34,034 nt of DNA, from NCBI GenBank assembly GCA_041624375.1, contig JBFJVD010000007.1:1-34034 (forward strand). The letters are read 5' to 3'. The first letter of the stretch is position 1. Every line of letters starts with the position of its first letter. A program made the position numbers and the translations under genes. The notes beneath the pieces were generated by a model. That model had not been told where the DNA came from. It saw nothing but the letters and a program-made list of their open reading frames with translations, and ran no database searches. Positions 7,363-14,872 of this stretch are shown here, in pieces. Origin of the DNA: JBFJVD01 sp041624375 (GTDB taxonomy: Bacteria > Chloroflexota > Anaerolineae > Anaerolineales > E44-bin32).

Positions 7363-9963
7363 TTACTTCTTCTTCGCGCTTGATCGCTTCTTCGGTTTGC
7401 CGCCCTTCGAACCCGCCTTGCCTTTTGTCTTCTTCGCAGCCGCCTTGCCCTTGGCTGCCTTTGCTGCCGGCTTGGCCTTCTTCTTCGTGGACTTCTTCTT
7501 TTCAGGAGCGAGGGAGGGTTCCTTGGGCCGCTCCAGGATGGGCTGGAGGCCCGTGACTTTGTCCTTGGCGGTCACCTCAAACAGGGCGCGACCTGCTGCG
7601 TTGCGGGCGCGCCGAACGGCGTCGCCGATGCGAATGGATCGGTCCGCCCGGCGCGCAATCCGCGCGATCACCCTGTCCCCGGCTGCACCGATCGCTGCAC
7701 CTGCAAGCCGTACCTCCTCACCGGATTTCCAGGCGAGGACGCCCTTTCCATAGCGGCCCTGGGTTGGGAACTTGGCCGCCGCCGTACGCTTGCCTTCGCC
7801 TCGCTCCGTGAGCAGCAGGACCTCCGACTTGGGGCCCAGCAAACCCATCCCAACAACCTCCTCGCCCTTCCGGCCGAGTCGGATACCAAGCACACCGGCG
7901 GCCACCAGCCCCATGGGCCGAACATCCGACTCCGGGAACCGGATCCCCATGCCGGCACTGGTGATCATCAGCACATCTTCGGTGCCGGTGGATAACTGGA
8001 TCCAGCCCAAGCGGTCTCCTTTGCCAACCTTAATCCCCTGGAAGCGCTTGGCCGAAGGTCCGGGCAGAGCGGCGAGCTCCGTCTTCTTCACCATGCCCTT
8101 GCGTGTGCCGAAGAGCAGGTAGGCGGGGGCTGCGCCAGCTTTCATCCAGCCAGGCTCGAGGGCGATCCCCGCCGCGACGTTGGCTTCGGCGCCGAACGCC
8201 GTCAGGCTGTTGAGCGGAGATCCGGTGGACGGATCCTCGCATTCAGGAAGCGTGTGGACAGCGACTGCGGCGGCTTCTCCCTGCTCGTCGAAAAGGTACA
8301 GGGTATCGCGCGTATTTGCCCCGACCACCAGCTTCGGCGCGGCGCGCCCAGAGATGCGGGGCAGGCGGGCTGTGGTCGTGCGCGACAGGCGCCCATCTTG
8401 GGTCAGTACCACCCACAGGTCCTTATCAGGTGCAAGATCTGACGCCGTCAGGACGCCGCCGGCCTTGCGTCTCGCCTGCATCTCCACGATGAGGGTCCGC
8501 CTGCGGTCCGCGTACTGTGTTTTCAAGGCTCGCAGTTCGTCGGCGATCAGCTGGCGCATCTTGGCCTCCGAGCGCAGCAGCCCTGTGAGCTCCTTGATGC
8601 GCGCTTTGACTTCCTTGTATTCTTGCTCGATCTGGCGCCGTTCGAGGTTGGCCAACCGCCGCAGCGGCGTATCGAGAATGGCACGGGCCTGGATCTCGGT
8701 CAGCTTGTAGGATCGCATCAACCGCGTCTGGGCGGTGGATGCGTCCTTGGAGCGCCGGATGAGATCGATGACGGCGTCCAGGTCCGCCAGGGCCACGCGC
8801 AGCCCTTCGAGGATGTGCTCGCGTTCCTGGGCGCGCTCCAGCTCATAGCGACTCCGGCGGGCAACAATCTCGTGCCGATGCTCGATGAAGACCCGCAGAG
8901 CCTGCTTCAGGTTCAGCAGGCGCGGCTGCCCTTCGACCAGCGCCAGAATGATCATGGAGAAGGTGGTCTGCATGGGTGTACGGCGGTAAAGTTCGGATAG
9001 GATGTGCTCGGGGTCGGCGGATTTGGTCAGCTCGAGCACGATGCGCATGCCCTGACGGTCGGATTCATCCCGCAGGTCGGTCAGCCCCTCTAGCTTTCCT
9101 TCCCGCGCCAAGTCTGCAATGCGTTCGATCAGGTTGGATTTGTTCGTCTGGTAGGGGAGTTCCGTGACGATGATCCTTGAGCGCCCGCGACCCATGTCTT
9201 CCATGTGGGCCCGCGCCTGCACGGTGATCTTGCCCCGTCCCGTCCCGTAGGCCGATAACAGGCCTTCCCCCTCGCGTGCGCCCCGCAGGATAATTCCGCC
9301 CGTGGGGAAATCCGGTCCTTGAATGTACTTCATCAGATCGTCGAGGCTGATCTTCTCGAGGTTCTTCCAGTTCTCCAGCAGATGGATCAAGGCATCGCAG
9401 ACTTCGCCCATATTGTGCGGGGGGATCGAGGTCGACATGCCGACGGCGATGCCGGTGGCCCCGTTGACAAGCAGATTCGGCGCGGCAGCCGGAAGCACGG
9501 TCGGTTCCTGCAGGGTTGCGTCGAAATTGTCCTCAAATTCGACGGTGTTCTTTTCGATATCCGCCAGCATTTCGATTGCCAGTGGAGTCAGTTTGGCCTC
9601 GGTATATCGCATCGCCGCCGCAGGATCACCGTCGATGGAACCGAAGTTCCCCTGGCCGTCGACCAGGGGGTAGCGCATTGAGAATTCCTGCGCCATGCGC
9701 ACCATGGCGTCGTAGACAGCCATATCGCCGTGTGGGTGAAATTTGCCAAGCACCTCACCGACGATGCGGGCGGATTTCTTGGAGGTGGAATCCGGCCGAA
9801 TGCCCATGGCGTACATCGCGTGGAGGATCCGGCGGTGCACCGGCTTCAGTCCGTCGCGGGCGTCTGGCAGGGCGCGTGCAACGATCACGCTCATGGCGTA
9901 ATCGAGGTACGACTGCTGCATTTCGTCGTCGATATCGATCTTTCGGACGAGGCCAACTTCCAT
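7363..9963 (-). CDS. gyrA: type IIA DNA topoisomerase subunit A (GyrA/ParC family) with lysine-rich C-terminal tail
   Basis: An 866-residue DNA-cleaving subunit of gyrase or topoisomerase IV. The catalytic tyrosine is Tyr120 in AAAMRYTEAKL, preceded by the breakage-reunion signature from SARIVGEVLGKFHPHGD. The C-terminal beta-pinwheel starts near 512. Blade 1 lacks the QRRGGKG GyrA box; a partial match, QGRYGKG, occurs at 735-741. The last 45 residues are almost only Lys, Ala, Gly and Ser. The start is the ATG at 9963, with AAGGTGA upstream and a good promoter at 10012-10040; an in-frame extension to 10122 would begin upstream of that promoter and is not conserved. No gyrB or parE is adjacent. 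Gyrase versus topoisomerase IV remains open because of the missing box, so the symbol is provisional. Confidence 0.88.
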   Translation of the reverse strand: MEVGLVRKIDIDDEMQQSYLDYAMSVIVARALPDARDGLKPVHRRILHAMYAMGIRPDSTSKKSARIVGEVLGKFHPHGDMAVYDAMVRMAQEFSMRYPLVDGQGNFGSIDGDPAAAMRYTEAKLTPLAIEMLADIEKNTVEFEDNFDATLQEPTVLPAAAPNLLVNGATGIAVGMSTSIPPHNMGEVCDALIHLLENWKNLEKISLDDLMKYIQGPDFPTGGIILRGAREGEGLLSAYGTGRGKITVQARAHMEDMGRGRSRIIVTELPYQTNKSNLIERIADLAREGKLEGLTDLRDESDRQGMRIVLELTKSADPEHILSELYRRTPMQTTFSMIILALVEGQPRLLNLKQALRVFIEHRHEIVARRSRYELERAQEREHILEGLRVALADLDAVIDLIRRSKDASTAQTRLMRSYKLTEIQARAILDTPLRRLANLERRQIEQEYKEVKARIKELTGLLRSEAKMRQLIADELRALKTQYADRRRTLIVEMQARRKAGGVLTASDLAPDKDLWVVLTQDGRLSRTTTARLPRISGRAAPKLVVGANTRDTLYLFDEQGEAAAVAVHTLPECEDPSTGSPLNSLTAFGAEANVAAGIALEPGWMKAGAAPAYLLFGTRKGMVKKTELAALPGPSAKRFQGIKVGKGDRLGWIQLSTGTEDVLMITSAGMGIRFPESDVRPMGLVAAGVLGIRLGRKGEEVVGMGLLGPKSEVLLLTERGEGKRTAAAKFPTQGRYGKGVLAWKSGEEVRLAGAAIGAAGDRVIARIARRADRSIRIGDAVRRARNAAGRALFEVTAKDKVTGLQPILERPKEPSLAPEKKKSTKKKAKPAAKAAKGKAAAKKTKGKAGSKGGKPKKRSSAKKK

Positions 9964-10011
9964 CGTGGTCACCTTATCTGGGGATTTTGAGGGGAAGCCA
10001 GTTTCCGGCGT

Positions 10012-10040
10012 ATCATAAGGCCTGGACTTCTCAGCGTCAA
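10012..10040 (-). promoter_or_regulatory. probable promoter of the topoisomerase A-subunit gene
   Basis: Read on the minus strand: -35 TTGACG (10040-10035), a 17-base spacer and -10 TATGAT (10017-10012). Both boxes match the housekeeping consensus at five of six bases. The predicted start lies near 10005, giving a leader of about 40 bases to the ATG at 9963. Confidence 0.65.
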
Positions 10041-10126
10041 TTCGTACCAGGCTTCTGCGGCCTGCTCCCACATGGTAGCACGGATGTTCGAATGAGGTCA
10101 AACCGATCATGCTCCCTTGCACGACC

Positions 10127-10155
10127 TTGCGTGACTCGTGACGCTATGCTACAAT
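10127..10155 (+). promoter_or_regulatory. probable promoter of the nusA operon
   Basis: TTGCGT (10127-10132), a 17-base spacer and TACAAT (10150-10155), with TGC directly before the -10 (an extended -10). The predicted start near 10162 gives a leader of about 124 bases to nusA. It lies in the 322-base divergent gap 9964-10285, which otherwise holds the opposite promoter, the leader hairpin at 10191-10215 and an 11-base tandem repeat. No rimP-sized ORF fits there. Confidence 0.55.
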
Positions 10156-10190
10156 TCTTCCGCAGGTTGCGGATTTCGGATGGTCGTCTG

Positions 10191-10215
10191 GAAAAGTGGG
10201 TCTCCCCCACTTTTC
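10191..10215 (+). promoter_or_regulatory. perfect 10-bp hairpin in the nusA leader
   Basis: GAAAAGTGGG (10191-10200), loop TCTCC, CCCACTTTTC (10206-10215), followed by TTCGT. The 3' arm ends in a T-rich stretch, so it could act as a weak intrinsic terminator or attenuator 70 bases before nusA. Alternatively it may be a processing or stability element. The position in the leader of the NusA operon makes autoregulation plausible but unproven. Confidence 0.5.
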
Positions 10216-10260
10216 TTCGTATAAGCCGGCCCGAATCCGACTGAATCAAGCGTAAGAACA

Positions 10261-10284
10261 GGAAATACGAACGGGAAATACGAA
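10261..10284 (+). repeat. 11-base tandem direct repeat abutting the nusA start
   Basis: GGAAATACGAA occurs at 10261-10271 and again at 10274-10284, directly before the nusA ATG at 10286. The region where a Shine-Dalgarno is expected is thus duplicated and contains no strong GGAGG. Confidence 0.6.
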
Positions 10285-10285
10285 G

Positions 10286-12235
10286 ATGAAGAGTGAATTG
10301 ACACTTGCCTTTAACGAGATCACCGAGCGCTTCGGACTGTCGGGCGACATTGTTATGGAGGCGCTCGAAGCGGCGATGATTTCCGCGTATCGCCGGGCGG
10401 TGAACGCCTCGAGCGCGCAGGATGTGGCTGCCAAGGTCCATCTGGAGAGCGGGGATGTGACCATCTTCGCCGAGAAAGAAGTGGTTGAAGGCGTCGAAAA
10501 CCCGCAGACCGAGGTCGAACTCGATATCGCCCGCCAGTATGACTCGGCCGCCGAGCCGGGCGATATGGTCCTGGTGGAGTCGACTCCGGAAGACTTTGGG
10601 CGGGTCGCAGCGCAGACCGCCAAGCAGGTGATCCTGCAGCGCCTGCGCGAAGCGGAGCGAGATGCTCAATACGACGAGTTCGCCGAACGCGAAGGCGACA
10701 TGGTCCACGGCACGGTGCATTCCATCACGCCCCAGGCCGTAACCATCGGGCTTGGGCGTGCGGAGGCCATCCTTCCCCGCAACCAACAAATCCCGGGTGA
10801 GCACTTTCGCGTGCGGGACCGGGTGCGCACCTATGTCCTTGAGGTGCGCAAGTCGTCGCGGGGCCCGGTGATCGTACTCTCCCGCAGCCATCCCAATATG
10901 CTGCGGCGGTTGCTGGAAATGGAAGTCCCGGAGATCAACCAGGGGCTGGTTGAAGTCAAGGCGATTGCCCGCGAGGCGGGTAAGCGCGCCAAGGTGGCGG
11001 TGGCCGCTACGAGAGAAGGTGTGGATCCAGTCGGCGCTTGCGTTGGGTTGCGTGGGGTTCGGATCCAGTCGATCGTGCGCGACCTTAACGACGAGAAGAT
11101 CGATGTCATTGAGTGGAATCCGGATCCGGGCACCTTTATCGCCAAGGCCCTGAGCCCGGCCCGGGTTTCGGGCGTTTACCTGGATGAGGATCCGGGCCGG
11201 GGCAAGACGGCGATGGTCATTGTTCCGGAAGATCAGCTCAGCCTGGCGATCGGGCGCGCCGGGGTGAACGCCCGGCTCGGCGCTCGCCTCACCGGCTGGC
11301 GGATTGATATCAAGAGCCTGCCTGAAGCAGCTGCCGATTCGGTCCACCTGCTGCAAACCGACGGTTCCTATGCCGAGATGGCCGAAGAAGAAGCCGATGC
11401 GGTCGCCCAGCTGGAGATGATCCTGGCGAAGAAGGCCGAGAATCGACCGATCACGCCAGAGGAATACCAGGTGATGACGCAGTTCGTCGACCGGGTACAA
11501 ACCGAAGTCCACCGGCGGCTGGCGATCGAACGAGCCAGGGCGGCCGAGCTGCGGGCCCAGGTTCCGGAGCAGGCCTACACCCTGCCCCTCGAGGAGACAG
11601 AAATTTCCACGCGAGTGTCGAATTTGCTCAGCGATGCCGAAGTGACCAATATTGGAGAGGTCATGGAACGGCTTCTCCTCGATGAGGAGCAGCTGCTCGA
11701 GATTCCGGGCATCGGCCCGAAATCGGTCGAGGAGCTCCGCGATGTGATCGAGACAATCGAATTTGTGGAGCCGGAGCCGGAACCCGCCGAGGTCCTGGAA
11801 GGCGAAGCCGAGCTCGCGGAAGAGGCGGAAGCCGCCGCCGTCGAGCAGGCGGAAGAACCTGTAGACCAGGAGCTGGTTGTCGAAGCGGCTGCAGAGGTTG
11901 ACGAAGCCGCGGCGGCGGAAGCCGCTCCGGCAGAAGAAGCCGAACCCGTTCTTGAGGCGCCGCTGACCGAGGCTGAGGAGGAAGAGCCGGAGTCGGTCGA
12001 TGCCATCTTCGCCGCCGTCGCCGAGCAGCTCGGCATCGCGGCGGAGGATGAAGAAGAACTCGACGAAGAGGCCCTGGAGGACGAGGACGGCGAAGAGGAT
12101 GAAGAGCGCGCCGAGCGTACTCGGCAGCGACAGAAGCGCCGCGTGGTGGAGTTCGATCCCGAGTCGGGCGAGACGATTGTCCGTCGCCGGCGAAAGAAAG
12201 GCCGCGATGGCGAAGATTGGGAAGGATATTATTAG
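10286..12235 (+). CDS. nusA: transcription termination/antitermination factor NusA
   Basis: A 649-residue NusA that binds RNA polymerase and nascent RNA to control pausing, termination and antitermination. The N-terminal polymerase-binding domain spans 1-130. An S1 domain follows (about 136-200), then KH1 (around 247-261, VGACVGLRGVRIQ) and KH2 (around 320-335, AIGRAGVNARLGARL). A single helix-hairpin-helix lies at 468-491 (LLEIPGIGPKSVEEL). Beyond this is an unusual extension: about 120 Glu/Ala-rich residues, then a short basic stretch rich in Arg/Lys and a terminal Trp-Glu-Gly-Tyr-Tyr. It heads a translation/RNA operon. The usual upstream neighbour rimP is absent. No strong ribosome-binding site precedes the start, but the conserved domain begins exactly there. 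Confidence 0.95.
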   Translation: MKSELTLAFNEITERFGLSGDIVMEALEAAMISAYRRAVNASSAQDVAAKVHLESGDVTIFAEKEVVEGVENPQTEVELDIARQYDSAAEPGDMVLVESTPEDFGRVAAQTAKQVILQRLREAERDAQYDEFAEREGDMVHGTVHSITPQAVTIGLGRAEAILPRNQQIPGEHFRVRDRVRTYVLEVRKSSRGPVIVLSRSHPNMLRRLLEMEVPEINQGLVEVKAIAREAGKRAKVAVAATREGVDPVGACVGLRGVRIQSIVRDLNDEKIDVIEWNPDPGTFIAKALSPARVSGVYLDEDPGRGKTAMVIVPEDQLSLAIGRAGVNARLGARLTGWRIDIKSLPEAAADSVHLLQTDGSYAEMAEEEADAVAQLEMILAKKAENRPITPEEYQVMTQFVDRVQTEVHRRLAIERARAAELRAQVPEQAYTLPLEETEISTRVSNLLSDAEVTNIGEVMERLLLDEEQLLEIPGIGPKSVEELRDVIETIEFVEPEPEPAEVLEGEAELAEEAEAAAVEQAEEPVDQELVVEAAAEVDEAAAAEAAPAEEAEPVLEAPLTEAEEEEPESVDAIFAAVAEQLGIAAEDEEELDEEALEDEDGEEDEERAERTRQRQKRRVVEFDPESGETIVRRRRKKGRDGEDWEGYY

Positions 12236-12287
12236 GGTGGGGGCGCGCCTGCCGGCCGCACCCCGGCCCTGATCCCGGGCGACGCCT

Positions 12288-12584
12288 GTGCCCAAGGCAA
12301 GACGTCGTCGCACGCCGATCCGTACCTGTGTCGGCTGTCGCAGGGTAGAATCGAAACGCGCTTTGATCCGTGTCGTTCGCGGCACGGAAGGAGTGGAAAT
12401 TGATGCCGGCGGAAAAGCTCCAGGTAGGGGCGCCTACTTGCATGACCGCCGCTCCTGCTGGGAATCTGCGCTCCGTGGGCCACTTGCCCATGCCCTGCGC
12501 ATGGAGTTGACGCCGCAAGCGCTTCAGGCGCTAGACACTTATATGCAAACAGAATTATCGGACGAGCAAGATGGCCAAGTTTGA
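12288..12584 (+). CDS. ylxR: YlxR family RNA-binding / nucleoid-associated protein
   Basis: A 98-residue YlxR (DUF448) protein, regularly found between nusA and infB. The diagnostic features are RTCVGCR (12-18), LIRVVRG (26-32) and the GKAPGRGAYLH motif (42-52) followed by a conserved Cys (57). The protein is basic at its N-terminus. YlxR is known as a small RNA- or DNA-binding protein and in some bacteria modulates RNase P or acts as a nucleoid regulator; its role here is inferred only from the family. It uses a GTG start at 12288, 52 bases after nusA, because no ATG exists before the conserved motif. The usual companion ylxQ (an L7Ae-like protein) is missing from the gap to infB. Confidence 0.9.
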   Translation: MPKARRRRTPIRTCVGCRRVESKRALIRVVRGTEGVEIDAGGKAPGRGAYLHDRRSCWESALRGPLAHALRMELTPQALQALDTYMQTELSDEQDGQV

Positions 12585-12688
12585 TCCATCTGCCCGCCCG
12601 GCCTGCGTGAGCATCATGCCGGCGCAACCCCGCTAATCATTGCGTCCGCTCGCTCCGCCCGGCCGGGGGTCTTAGCCGGAGGCTTGTG

Positions 12689-14479
12689 ATGAGCGAGAAT
12701 GGACAGACCGCAGTAGAAATCCCCGCAACGCTTACCGTTCGCGATCTTGCCGAACGGATTGATGCCAGCCCGATCGACATTATCAAGCAATTGATGGCGA
12801 ACGGCGTTATGGCAAATATCAATCAGCAGATCGATTACGACACTGCCGCGATCGTCATTGGCGAGCTGGGGTATGAGGCTCGGCCCATGGTCGCGCCAGA
12901 AGTCGACGCCGAGGAAGAGCGAGCCGAACGGCCGCGCTGGCGGCGCATGCTCGAGGAGGAAGACCCGAAGGCGCTTGCGCCACGCCCGCCGGTCGTGACC
13001 ATTCTTGGGCATGTCGATCATGGCAAGACAACGCTGCTCGATGCGATTCGCGCGAGCGAGGTCGCAGCGGGCGAAGCGGGCGGAATCACCCAGCATATCG
13101 GCGCCTATCAGATCCGGCACCGGGAACGCCTGATCACCTTCCTCGATACCCCCGGCCACGCCGCCTTCACGGCGATGAGGGCCCGGGGAGCCCAGGGGGC
13201 CGATATTTCGATCCTGGTCGTCGCCGCCGACGATGGCGTGATGCCGCAGACGCGCGAAGCACTGGCGCATGTGCGCGCTGCGCAGGTGCCGATCATCGTC
13301 GCCCTCAATAAGATCGACCGGCCGAATGCGAACCCCGATCGGGTCAAGCAGCAGCTTGCCGATTTGGGCCTGGTTCCCGACGACTGGGAAGGCGACACAA
13401 TGGTGGTGCCGGTCTCGGCGAAAGAGCAGACCGGCCTCGACGACCTGCTCGAAGCCATCCTGCTCGTCGCCGACTCGGCCGAGATCATGGCCAATCCTGC
13501 CGGGCAGACTTTCGGCACCGTCATCGAGGCGGAAGTGGATCGCTCGCGCGGCGTAATGGCGACTCTGCTCGTGCAGAACGGAACACTGCGCGTTGGCGAT
13601 GCCGTGCTCGCTGGTACGTCGGCCGGCAAGGTCCGGGCGATGTTCGATTTTCAGGGCAACACGGTCGAGCAGGCGCTGCCTTCGACTCCGGTTTCGGTCC
13701 TCGGACTGCCAGAAGTCCCCGCCGCAGGCGACCTCTTCGAGGTGGTTGACTCGGATCGGGAGGCCCGGGCACTGGCCGGCGAGCGCAGGGCGGCGGAAGG
13801 TGAAGTATCCGAAGTACAGCCGCGCCGCTCGCTTGAGCAGATTTTCGCCGCCTTTCAGGCGGGCGAAACCCAGGAACTGCGGCTGATCTTCAAGGCCGAT
13901 GTCCAGGGTTCGCTTGAGCCGATCGTCTCCTCCCTGAAGGGACTGGAGATGAGCGAAATTAGGATCAACGTGCTCCAGGCCGAGACGGGCAACATCAGCG
14001 AGAACGACATCATGCTGGCCGTCGCCTCCGATGCAATCGTGATCGGGTTCAATGTGACGATGGACCAGGCAGCCCAGCGAGCGGCGGAGAATGAAGGGGT
14101 TGACGTTCGCCTGTACGAAATTATTTACCGCCTGACGGAAGACATTGAGAAGGCGCTCAAAGGGATGCTCGAGCCTGAAATCCGGCGGGTTGCCCTGGGC
14201 CGCGCCGAGGTGCGCGTTGTCTTCCGGATCTCGAAAGTCGGCAACGTGGCCGGCTGCCGTGTGCTGGAAGGCGAGATCCGCCGCAATGCTAGAATCGCCG
14301 TCGTCCGCGATCGCGAAATCGTCCACGAAGGCTCGATCGCCTCCTTGAAGCATGAGAAAGACGACGTACGCGAGATCCGCGAGGGATTTGAATGCGGGAT
14401 CGGACTGAAAGGCTTCGATGATTTCGAGGTCGGAGACATCCTCGAGTGCTTCACGGAGGAGAAGGTCGCGGTCGGCTAG
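12689..14479 (+). CDS. infB: translation initiation factor IF-2
   Basis: A 596-residue IF-2, the GTPase that brings initiator tRNA to the 30S subunit and promotes subunit joining. An IF2_N-type domain (about 10-62) is followed directly by the G domain. GTPase motifs are GHVDHGKTT (107-115), DTPGH (153-157), NKID (207-210) and SAK (243-245). Domains II to IV follow, with the IF-2 C-terminal signature VGNVAGCRVLEGEIRRNA. The long linker seen in many IF-2s is almost absent, so the protein is compact. The ATG at 12689 is preferred to the GTG at 12686 because GGAGG (12678-12682) is then six bases away rather than three. It lies in the nusA operon. Confidence 0.95.
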   Translation: MSENGQTAVEIPATLTVRDLAERIDASPIDIIKQLMANGVMANINQQIDYDTAAIVIGELGYEARPMVAPEVDAEEERAERPRWRRMLEEEDPKALAPRPPVVTILGHVDHGKTTLLDAIRASEVAAGEAGGITQHIGAYQIRHRERLITFLDTPGHAAFTAMRARGAQGADISILVVAADDGVMPQTREALAHVRAAQVPIIVALNKIDRPNANPDRVKQQLADLGLVPDDWEGDTMVVPVSAKEQTGLDDLLEAILLVADSAEIMANPAGQTFGTVIEAEVDRSRGVMATLLVQNGTLRVGDAVLAGTSAGKVRAMFDFQGNTVEQALPSTPVSVLGLPEVPAAGDLFEVVDSDREARALAGERRAAEGEVSEVQPRRSLEQIFAAFQAGETQELRLIFKADVQGSLEPIVSSLKGLEMSEIRINVLQAETGNISENDIMLAVASDAIVIGFNVTMDQAAQRAAENEGVDVRLYEIIYRLTEDIEKALKGMLEPEIRRVALGRAEVRVVFRISKVGNVAGCRVLEGEIRRNARIAVVRDREIVHEGSIASLKHEKDDVREIREGFECGIGLKGFDDFEVGDILECFTEEKVAVG

Positions 14480-14497
14480 CGACGACGTCATCGCCCG

Positions 14498-14872
14498 ATG
14501 GTGAGTCAGGCACGCGCCCGGAAGATCGGCAATCGGATTCAGGAGATCCTGGCCGAAATCCTGCGACGTGAAGTCGCGGATCCTCGGCTCGAAGGGGTGA
14601 CCGTGACCGGGGTGGATGTCGACCGGGAATTGGCATTCGCTACGGTCTGGGTCACCGGGCTCGGAGAGTCGCTGAATGAAGATGAGGTCCTGCGGGCGCT
14701 GATCGGTGCGCGCGGCTTCCTCCGCTCCGAACTCGCAAGCCGGATTCCTCTTCGCTCCTTTCCCCGGCTGCGTTTCCGTTGGGATGCTTCGTCTGATCGA
14801 GGCGCCCGAATCGAGGAACTCCTGCGCCAGCTTGAGCGAGGTGAGCCCGAAGATCGCGAGGAGGATCATTGA
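14498..14872 (+). CDS. rbfA: 30S ribosome-binding factor RbfA
   Basis: A 124-residue KH-like protein needed for late maturation of the 30S subunit and processing of the 16S 5' end. Family features are the N-terminal RKIGNRIQEILAEILRREV helix, the ADPRL motif, a VTVTGVDVDRELAFATVWV strand pair, and the late RLRFRWDASSDRGARIEELL segment, which matches the usual PxLxFxxDxSxxxxxxIxxLL pattern. It begins at ATG 14498, 18 bases after infB; a GTG follows at once at 14501 and is an alternative start. The C-terminus is highly acidic. Its stop overlaps the next gene by four bases, which indicates translational coupling. Confidence 0.92.
   Translation: MVSQARARKIGNRIQEILAEILRREVADPRLEGVTVTGVDVDRELAFATVWVTGLGESLNEDEVLRALIGARGFLRSELASRIPLRSFPRLRFRWDASSDRGARIEELLRQLERGEPEDREEDH

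Noticed and set aside
8974..8994. Possible tRNA or small RNA genes in gaps and gene edges
   Set aside because: I looked for T-arm sequences such as GGTTCGAATCC and clover-leaf pairing and found no convincing candidate in any intergenic gap.
9964..10122. N-terminal extension of the topoisomerase A subunit
   Set aside because: The extra 53 residues do not match the family, contain the promoter and ribosome-binding site of the shorter form, and follow no ribosome-binding site.
10037..12385. 782-codon open frame antisense to nusA
   Set aside because: It mirrors the codon use of a GC-rich coding gene, has no family motifs, and extends through the divergent promoter region. NusA is unmistakable on the other strand.
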